DNA of 64,000 nt from an uncultured Pelagibacteraceae bacterium (GTDB lineage: Bacteria > Pseudomonadota > Alphaproteobacteria > Pelagibacterales > Pelagibacteraceae), in contig CACOMI010000004.1 of the NCBI GenBank assembly GCA_902628275.1, forward strand, positions 1-64,000, read 5' to 3'. Position numbers and translations under genes: made by a program. Below, one piece after another: positions 59,508 to 64,000 of the stretch. The notes beneath the pieces are model-generated. The model searched no databases. It had not been told where the DNA came from and saw only the letters and a program-made list of their open reading frames with translations. Numbering within the stretch: position 1 is the stretch's first letter; every line of letters begins with the position of its first letter.

Positions 59508-60251
59508 TTAATTCTTTTTTTTCAAATAACTGAGATGATGAAATACAATTGCAGCACTATTGGAGATATTTAAACTTTCAATATCTTGATTAATATTAAT
59601 TTTAACTAAATAATCTGTATATTTATTAGTATGCTGTCTCATTCCAAATCCTTCTGATCCAAAGAGGAGGATGTTATTTCCATCCCATTTTATTTCTGTA
59701 AAATCTTTTTGACCTTTTGCATCAAAACCATAGACCCAGAAATTTTTTTCTCTTAGATTTTTTAATGTTGAATTAATATTAGATACTTGGAATATATTTA
59801 AGTGCTCCATAGAACCACTTGCTGACTTGTACATAAACTTACTATCTTTAGGAAAATGTCTTTCTTTTATTATTAATCCATCAATATCAAATGAGGCAGC
59901 ACTTCTTATTAGTGAACCAATATTTCTTGGATCAGTTACCTCATCAAGACAAACAAATGTTAAATTATTTTTTCCTTTAATAAATTGTTTTAAATCTGGT
60001 TGATCTAAATGTTCAATTTCAGCAACATAACCATTATGCATTAATTGTTCTTTTGAGGTGTATTTGTCTAATTCTTTTTTAGATTTAAAGTAGACTTTAA
60101 CATCTTCTAGAATATTTTTATTTGGGTTTTTTCTATGAATATTTTTTTTAGACTCTTCAGTTAGAAATACTCTTAAGACCTTTCTTTTAGGGTTTCTTAG
60201 TGCCTCGATCACAGCATGTTGGCCTACAATAAAAAATGATGATTTATTCAT
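59508..60251 (-). CDS. rlmB: 23S rRNA (guanosine-2'-O-)-methyltransferase RlmB / TrmH family
   Basis: This is a 247-residue SpoU (SPOUT) methyltransferase. The N-terminal RNA-binding domain starts FFIVGQHAVIEALRNPKRKVLRVFLTEESKK. The knot motifs are FVCLDEVTDPRNIGSLIRSAASFDIDGLII (about 103-132), LLFGSEGFGMRQHTNKYTD near 195 and IESLNISNSAAIVFHHLSY near 223. RlmB modifies G2251 in the peptidyl-transferase centre; other TrmH-family specificities are possible. It is a single minus-strand gene between the R-M pair and the tRNA-Tyr operon. Confidence 0.9.
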   Translation of the reverse strand: MNKSSFFIVGQHAVIEALRNPKRKVLRVFLTEESKKNIHRKNPNKNILEDVKVYFKSKKELDKYTSKEQLMHNGYVAEIEHLDQPDLKQFIKGKNNLTFVCLDEVTDPRNIGSLIRSAASFDIDGLIIKERHFPKDSKFMYKSASGSMEHLNIFQVSNINSTLKNLREKNFWVYGFDAKGQKDFTEIKWDGNNILLFGSEGFGMRQHTNKYTDYLVKININQDIESLNISNSAAIVFHHLSYLKKKN

Positions 60252-60305
60252 AAATTAACAACTGTTTTACACGTTTTTTTTCATATTTTCCTAATAAATG
60301 ACGTG

Positions 60306-60333
60306 TTGCAATTGCACAAATAAAATATATAAA
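60306..60333 (+). promoter_or_regulatory. Candidate promoter of the tRNA-Tyr/tRNA-Gly/tuf unit
   Basis: TTGCAA (60306-60311) and TATAAA (60328-60333) are 16 bases apart, about 48 bases before tRNA-Tyr. An adjacent hairpin GGGGACACTTCCCC precedes the tRNA (60364-60377). Confidence 0.5.
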
Positions 60334-60380
60334 ACGCATGTTATTTGAAGCTTTATTGAACAAGGGGACACTTCCCCAAA

Positions 60381-60466
60381 GGAGGGGTTCCAGAGCGGTC
60401 AAATGGGGCGGGCTGTAAACCCGTTGACTTCGGTCTTCGAAAGTTCGAATCTTTCCCCCTCCACCA
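60381..60466 (+). tRNA. tRNA-Tyr (anticodon GTA)
   Basis: This is an 86-base class II tRNA with encoded CCA. The acceptor GGAGGGG pairs with CCCCCTC, the anticodon region GGGCTGTAAACCC gives GTA, the variable arm is long (TTGACTTCGGTCTTCGA), and the T arm holds AGTTCGAAT. It heads the conserved tRNA-Tyr, tRNA-Gly, tuf, tRNA-Trp, secE order. Confidence 0.95.
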
Positions 60467-60511
60467 CTTAGTAAAATTTTAGATAACGTGGAGTGTTACT
60501 CTTGGGGTTGT

Positions 60512-60585
60512 GCGGGTGTAGTTCAATGGTAGAACGCTAGCCTTCCAAGCTGGATGTAAGGGTTCGATTCCCTTTACCCGCTCCA
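60512..60585 (+). tRNA. tRNA-Gly (anticodon TCC)
   Basis: This is a 74-base tRNA with encoded CCA. The acceptor GCGGGTG pairs with TACCCGC, the anticodon loop CTTCCAA gives TCC, and the T arm holds GGTTCGATTCC. It lies between tRNA-Tyr and tuf. Confidence 0.96.
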
Positions 60586-60633
60586 AGAAAATAAAATTAG
60601 AAATGAAAACAAATAAACTGAGGTAAAAACGTA

Positions 60634-61824
60634 ATGTCAAAAGAAAAATTTGTAAGAAATAAACCCCACTGTAACATTGGGACTATTGGTCATGTCGACC
60701 ATGGTAAAACAACTCTTACTGCCGCGATTACAAATGTATTAGCACAAGCCGGCGGCGGAACTGCAGTTGCTTATGATCAAATTGATAAAGCACCTGAAGA
60801 AAAAGAGAGAGGAATAACAATTTCTACAGCACACGTAGAGTACGAAACTGAAAAAAGACACTATGCTCACGTAGACTGTCCAGGTCACGCTGACTATGTT
60901 AAAAACATGATCACTGGTGCTGCACAAATGGATGGAGCAATTTTGGTTGTTAATGCAGCTGATGGCCCAATGCCACAAACACGAGAACATATTCTTTTAG
61001 GAAGACAAGTTGGTATTCCTGCAATTGTTGTTTACTTAAATAAAGTAGACCAAGTTGATGATAAAGAAATGATTGAACTTGTTGAAGAAGAAATTAGAGA
61101 ACTTTTAACTTCATATAAATACCCAGGTGACAAAACACCAATTGTTAAAGGTTCAGCTTTAGCAGCAGTTGAAGGAAGAGATGATGAAATTGGAAAAAAT
61201 TCAATTTTAGAATTAATGAAAGCAGTTGATGAACACATTCCACAACCAGCTAGAGAAGTTGATAAACCATTCTTGATGCCGGTCGAAGATGTTTTCTCAA
61301 TTTCAGGAAGAGGTACCGTTGCGACTGGAAGAGTAGAGTCAGGTGTAATTAAAACTGGAGAAGAAGTTGAAATAGTTGGAATTAGAGAAACTAAAAAATC
61401 AGTTTGTACTGGAGTTGAAATGTTTAGAAAACTTTTAGATTCTGGTGAGGCTGGTGATAACGTAGGAATTTTATTGAGAGGTATTGAAAGAACTGACATC
61501 GAAAGAGGTCAGGTTCTTTGTAAGCCTGGTTCAATTACTCCACATACTAAATTTGAAGCACAAGCGTATGTACTTAAAAAAGATGAGGGTGGAAGACACA
61601 CTCCTTTCTTTACTAAATACAGACCTCAGTTTTATTTTAGAACAACGGACGTTACAGGTGAAGTAGAATTACCAGCTGGTACAGAGATGGTTATGCCAGG
61701 TGATGATGCTAAATTTACCGTTAAACTAATTACACCAATCGCAATGGCAGAAAAATTAAATTTTGCTATTAGAGAAGGTGGAAGAACTGTTGGAGCAGGA
61801 GTAGTAACTAAAATTATAGAGTAA
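60634..61824 (+). CDS. tuf: Elongation factor Tu
   Basis: This 396-residue GTPase delivers aminoacyl-tRNA to the ribosome. The G1 motif is [10 protein letters not shown] near residue 19, switch I includes [13 protein letters not shown] near 59, G3 is DCPGHADYV near 81, G4 is NKVD near 136, and G5 is GSAL near 174. Domains II and III are complete, ending [29 protein letters not shown] leader gives a fair Shine-Dalgarno. The gene sits between tRNA-Gly and tRNA-Trp, as in many proteobacteria. Confidence 0.98.
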   Translation: MSKEKFVRNKPHCNIGTIGHVDHGKTTLTAAITNVLAQAGGGTAVAYDQIDKAPEEKERGITISTAHVEYETEKRHYAHVDCPGHADYVKNMITGAAQMDGAILVVNAADGPMPQTREHILLGRQVGIPAIVVYLNKVDQVDDKEMIELVEEEIRELLTSYKYPGDKTPIVKGSALAAVEGRDDEIGKNSILELMKAVDEHIPQPAREVDKPFLMPVEDVFSISGRGTVATGRVESGVIKTGEEVEIVGIRETKKSVCTGVEMFRKLLDSGEAGDNVGILLRGIERTDIERGQVLCKPGSITPHTKFEAQAYVLKKDEGGRHTPFFTKYRPQFYFRTTDVTGEVELPAGTEMVMPGDDAKFTVKLITPIAMAEKLNFAIREGGRTVGAGVVTKIIE

Positions 61825-61834
61825 CTCTATAAAT

Positions 61835-61910
61835 AGGAGTGTAGCTCAATTGGTAGAGCGCCGGTCTCCAAAACCGGAGGCTGAGGGTTCGAGTCCCTCC
61901 GCTCCTGCCA
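61835..61910 (+). tRNA. tRNA-Trp (anticodon CCA)
   Basis: This is a 76-base tRNA with encoded CCA. The acceptor AGGAGTG pairs with CGCTCCT, the anticodon stem-loop CCGGTCTCCAAAACCGG gives CCA, and the T arm has GGTTCGAGTCC. It lies ten bases after tuf and just before secE. Confidence 0.96.
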
Positions 61911-61927
61911 ATATGAGCTTAAAAACT

Positions 61928-62119
61928 ATGAGAAACCCGATCAAATTTTTACAAGAAGTCAAGCAAGAGGCATTTAAAGTAACATGGCCAACATGGAAAG
62001 AAACACTACAAGGTGCTTTGATGGTATTTGTTATGGCAGTTGTTATGTCTTTGTTTTTTCTTCTTCTAGATCAGGTTTTGAAATTTTTCCTAGAACTTTT
62101 ACTTAAAGTGAGTATTTAA
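61928..62119 (+). CDS. secE: Preprotein translocase subunit SecE
   Basis: This is a single-helix SecE of 63 residues. FLQEVKQEAFKVTWPTWKETLQG is the conserved amphipathic and hinge region, and it is followed by one transmembrane helix (ALMVFVMAVVMSLFFLLLDQVL). Two ATGs are possible, 61913 (68 residues, only two bases from the tRNA-Trp CCA) and 61928; I prefer the second because it leaves a short leader after tRNA processing. The stop overlaps nusG by one base. Confidence 0.93.
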   Translation: MRNPIKFLQEVKQEAFKVTWPTWKETLQGALMVFVMAVVMSLFFLLLDQVLKFFLELLLKVSI

Positions 62120-62649
62120 TGAAAAACTGGTACATTGTTCAGTCTCATTCTAGCTTTGAGAATAAAGTAGCTTCTTTAATTAAAGAGGAGGCGGATAAAG
62201 CTAAAATTGCTGATAAGTTTGAAGAAATTATAGTTCCAACACATGACGTTACAGAGGTTAAAAGAGGAAAAAGAATTCAAAGGAAGAAGAAATACTTTCC
62301 TGGGTATGTTTTAATTAAGAGTGAAATGGATAATAATATTTATCACATGATTAAAAATATAAAGAGAGTTAGTGGTTTCTTAGGTACCAAAGGTATCCCA
62401 GTTCCAGTATCAGATAAAGAGGTAGAGAAGATTTTAGGTCAGATTAAAGATGGTGTTGCTCAGCCAAAATCTGGCGTAGATTACAGTGTGGGTGAAAAGG
62501 TTCAGGTTGTAGATGGTCCGTTTGCTTCATTTACTGGAATGATAGAAGAAATTGATGAAGAAAAAGCTAGACTTAAGGTGTCAGTTTCTATATTTGGTCG
62601 TCCAACACCAGTAGATTTAGAATATAATCAGGTTGAGAAGGTAAGTTAA
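62119..62649 (+). CDS. nusG: Transcription termination/antitermination protein NusG
   Basis: This is a 176-residue protein. The NGN domain opens with [21 protein letters not shown] and includes [22 protein letters not shown] (about 54-75). The KOW domain follows from about residue 122 with [46 protein letters not shown]. NusG binds RNA polymerase and couples it to Rho or ribosomes. It overlaps secE and rplK by one base each. Confidence 0.97.
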   Translation: MKNWYIVQSHSSFENKVASLIKEEADKAKIADKFEEIIVPTHDVTEVKRGKRIQRKKKYFPGYVLIKSEMDNNIYHMIKNIKRVSGFLGTKGIPVPVSDKEVEKILGQIKDGVAQPKSGVDYSVGEKVQVVDGPFASFTGMIEEIDEEKARLKVSVSIFGRPTPVDLEYNQVEKVS

Positions 62650-63074
62650 TGGCAAAAGAAATAAGTGGATTTATAAAATTGCAAATTAAAGGTGGTCAAG
62701 CCAATCCAGCTCCACCAGTTGGACCTGCATTAGGTCAACGTGGTGTTAACATAATGGAATTTTGTAAAGCTTTTAATGATAAAACAAAATCAATGGCGGG
62801 AAAGCCTGTGCCAGTTGAAATTACTGTTTATAAAGACAAGAAATTTGATTTTAAAATTAAATCACCTCCAGCATCATTTTATATAAAAGAAGCTGTCAGA
62901 CTTAAAGGTGGATCAAAAGAGCCTGGAAGAAATATTGTAGCCTCGATTTCGAAAAAACAACTAGAAAGTATTGCTAAGGAAAAAATGAATGACCTTAATG
63001 CAAATGATATTGAGGAAGCTATAAAAATTATCGCAGGATCAGCAAGATCAATGGGTATTGAGGTAAAAGAATAA
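62649..63074 (+). CDS. rplK: 50S ribosomal protein L11
   Basis: This is a 141-residue protein. [38 protein letters not shown] (about 8-45) is the conserved N-terminal domain, and the C-terminal rRNA-binding domain ends [14 protein letters not shown]11 forms the GTPase-associated centre with 23S rRNA. It overlaps rplA by one base. Confidence 0.97.
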   Translation: MAKEISGFIKLQIKGGQANPAPPVGPALGQRGVNIMEFCKAFNDKTKSMAGKPVPVEITVYKDKKFDFKIKSPPASFYIKEAVRLKGGSKEPGRNIVASISKKQLESIAKEKMNDLNANDIEEAIKIIAGSARSMGIEVKE

Positions 63075-63763
63075 TGACATCAAAAAGATACAAAAAATTA
63101 CCTGAAAACACAAAAGACTTAAGCGCGGAGTCTATAGAAAAATTATTACCAGAACTTAAGAAGAACTGTACAACCAAATTTGATGAGTCTTTAGATTTAA
63201 GTTTTCAAATAAACAATAAACAAAAAAAAAGTGAAGTTAATATCAGAACAGTAATTAATTTACCTGGTGGAACAGGTAAAAAAGTAAAAGTAGCTGTAGT
63301 TTGTGAAGATAGTAAAGTGCAAGATGCAAAAGACGCAGGTGCAGATATTGTTGGAGGAGATGAGTTTGTTGAAAAAATTAAAAATGGAGAATTAAACTTT
63401 GAAAAATTAATTTGTACACCTGGAATGATGATTAAACTTTCTAAATTAGGTAAAGTTTTAGGTCCTAAAGGTTTAATGCCAAACCCTAAACTTGGTTCAG
63501 TTTCTGAAAATATTAAAGAAGCTGTAACCAATGCTAAATCTGGTCAAGTTGAAATTAGAAATGATAAAGATGGAAACATTGGCGTTAGCATTGGTAAAAA
63601 ATCATTTAGTGATGATCAATTAATTAAAAATTACAATGCTATTTTAGATGCTTTAGAGAAAGAAAAATCAAACAACACATTAAAAGGTGATTTAATCAAA
63701 ACTGTATTTGCTACATCAACAATGGGTGTTTCATATAAAGTTAAATTAGGAAAATCGATATAG
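63074..63763 (+). CDS. rplA: 50S ribosomal protein L1
   Basis: This is a 229-residue protein that binds the L1 stalk of 23S rRNA. Evidence is RTVINLPGGTGKKVKVAVVCE near residue 57, AGADIVGGDEFVEKI near 88, and LICTPGMMIKLSKLGKVLGPKGLMPNPKLG near 113-143, the L1 signature. The end STMGVSYKVKLGKS is also typical. L1 often represses its own rplK-rplA message by binding a leader, though I see no clear leader mimic here because the start overlaps rplK. Confidence 0.97.
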   Translation: MTSKRYKKLPENTKDLSAESIEKLLPELKKNCTTKFDESLDLSFQINNKQKKSEVNIRTVINLPGGTGKKVKVAVVCEDSKVQDAKDAGADIVGGDEFVEKIKNGELNFEKLICTPGMMIKLSKLGKVLGPKGLMPNPKLGSVSENIKEAVTNAKSGQVEIRNDKDGNIGVSIGKKSFSDDQLIKNYNAILDALEKEKSNNTLKGDLIKTVFATSTMGVSYKVKLGKSI

Positions 63764-63765
63764 TT

Positions 63766-64000
63766 ATGATGAACAAAGAGCAAAAGAAAAATTATATTGA
63801 AGAAATGACCAGTAAGTTTGAAAATAGCAAAGCTGTTATGGTAACTCATTATCAAGGTTTAACCATGAGTCAATTAGATGAATTGAGAGCGAAAATGAGA
63901 GAACATGGTATCATTTTTAAAATCACAAAAAACAGAATTACAAAATTAGCTTTAGAAAAAACAAAGTGTAAAGATTTATCAAATTTATTTACTGGTCCTA
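63766..64000 (+). CDS. rplJ: 50S ribosomal protein L10 (3' end outside window)
   Basis: The first 78 codons of L10 are present, starting at ATG 63766 (a second ATG follows directly). The sequence NKEQKKNYIEEMTSKFENSKAVMVTHYQGLTMSQLDELRAKMREHG is the conserved N-terminal RNA-binding region, followed by FKITKNRITKLALEKT. It continues the secE-nusG-rplKAJL order and would be followed by rplL outside the window. Confidence 0.95.
   Translation, partial: MMNKEQKKNYIEEMTSKFENSKAVMVTHYQGLTMSQLDELRAKMREHGIIFKITKNRITKLALEKTKCKDLSNLFTGP

Noticed and set aside
61032-61499. 155-codon minus-strand frame inside tuf
   Set aside because: It lies entirely antisense to a highly conserved gene whose codon use leaves that frame open by chance.
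61850-62119. A longer open frame for secE running through tRNA-Trp
   Set aside because: The upstream part is the tRNA gene itself; SecE homology begins only after it, at ATG 61913 or 61928.
1-64000. CRISPR arrays, insertion sequences or integrase genes
   Set aside because: No regularly spaced repeats with unique spacers, no transposase motifs with terminal inverted repeats, and no tyrosine or serine recombinase signatures were seen on either strand.

Overview
The window looks like a piece of a streamlined, AT-rich alphaproteobacterial chromosome of the SAR11 (Pelagibacterales) type. This is inferred from gene content and style. Base composition is strongly AT-biased, genes abut or overlap by 1-10 bases, and no gap without a gene exceeds about 230 bases. 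Characteristic genes include an octopine/nopaline-type amino-acid transporter, TrpB2, a gamma-class carbonic anhydrase, several DMT transporters, a complete prpDBC set and a class II DAHP synthase. No rRNA, CRISPR array, transposase or integrase was seen.

Layout. 1-6.6 kb: methionine-salvage isomerase mtnA, asparaginase II, a DUF1015 protein, TrpB2, then a class II aldolase followed by a fused SAM decarboxylase-spermidine synthase. Together these fit spermidine synthesis plus recycling of its by-product methylthioadenosine. 6.6-11.2 kb: polar amino-acid ABC transporter (binding protein and two permeases, no ATPase), a PhyH oxygenase, DUF6165 and a GT9 glycosyltransferase. 11.1-20.5 kb: transporters, a short GlpD, GT4, redoxin, carbonic anhydrase, a secreted HExxH protein and a beta-hydroxyacid dehydrogenase. 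20.5-30 kb: rpoZ, dusA, tauE, a structured intergenic region, a coiled-coil protein, a phosphohexomutase, then class Ia ribonucleotide reductase nrdAB behind a likely NrdR-controlled promoter. 30-44.3 kb: methylcitrate cycle (prpDBC), gph, a stand-alone GlmU acetyltransferase domain with glmS, aroG (class II), nadE, cysS, cimA, DUF1989, trmJ and rpsD. 44.3-51.5 kb: a minus-strand run sfsA-map-purB-purC-purS-purQ-purL-bolA-grxD. 51.5-64 kb: cinA-like, GGCT-like, a methyltransferase, then an accessory zone at 53.4-59.4 kb, then rlmB, tRNA-Tyr, tRNA-Gly, tuf, tRNA-Trp, secE, nusG, rplK, rplA and the start of rplJ.

The accessory zone is the most interesting part. Two integrase-free mini-elements of about 1.1-1.2 kb sit against tRNA-Leu(TAA) and tRNA-Thr(TGT). 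Each is bounded by a duplicated piece of its tRNA. Each also carries, at both ends, a short direct repeat built from a word repeated with an 11-bp period, as expected for recombinase arm sites. The cargo is envelope proteins only: two lipoproteins in one, a secreted/membrane protein in the other. nadK and a GFA-family gene lie between them. Directly beyond tRNA-Thr is a convergent cytosine methyltransferase / PD-(D/E)xK nuclease pair, a probable type II restriction-modification system.

Other points worth attention: candidate leaderless or near-leaderless promoters at rpoZ, rpsD and nrdA; two NrdR-like boxes exactly 31 bp apart; a structured possible small RNA downstream of tauE with mutually exclusive hairpins and an anti-Shine-Dalgarno-like loop; and truncated or split enzymes (GlpD without its C-terminal domain, GlmU without its uridylyltransferase domain).
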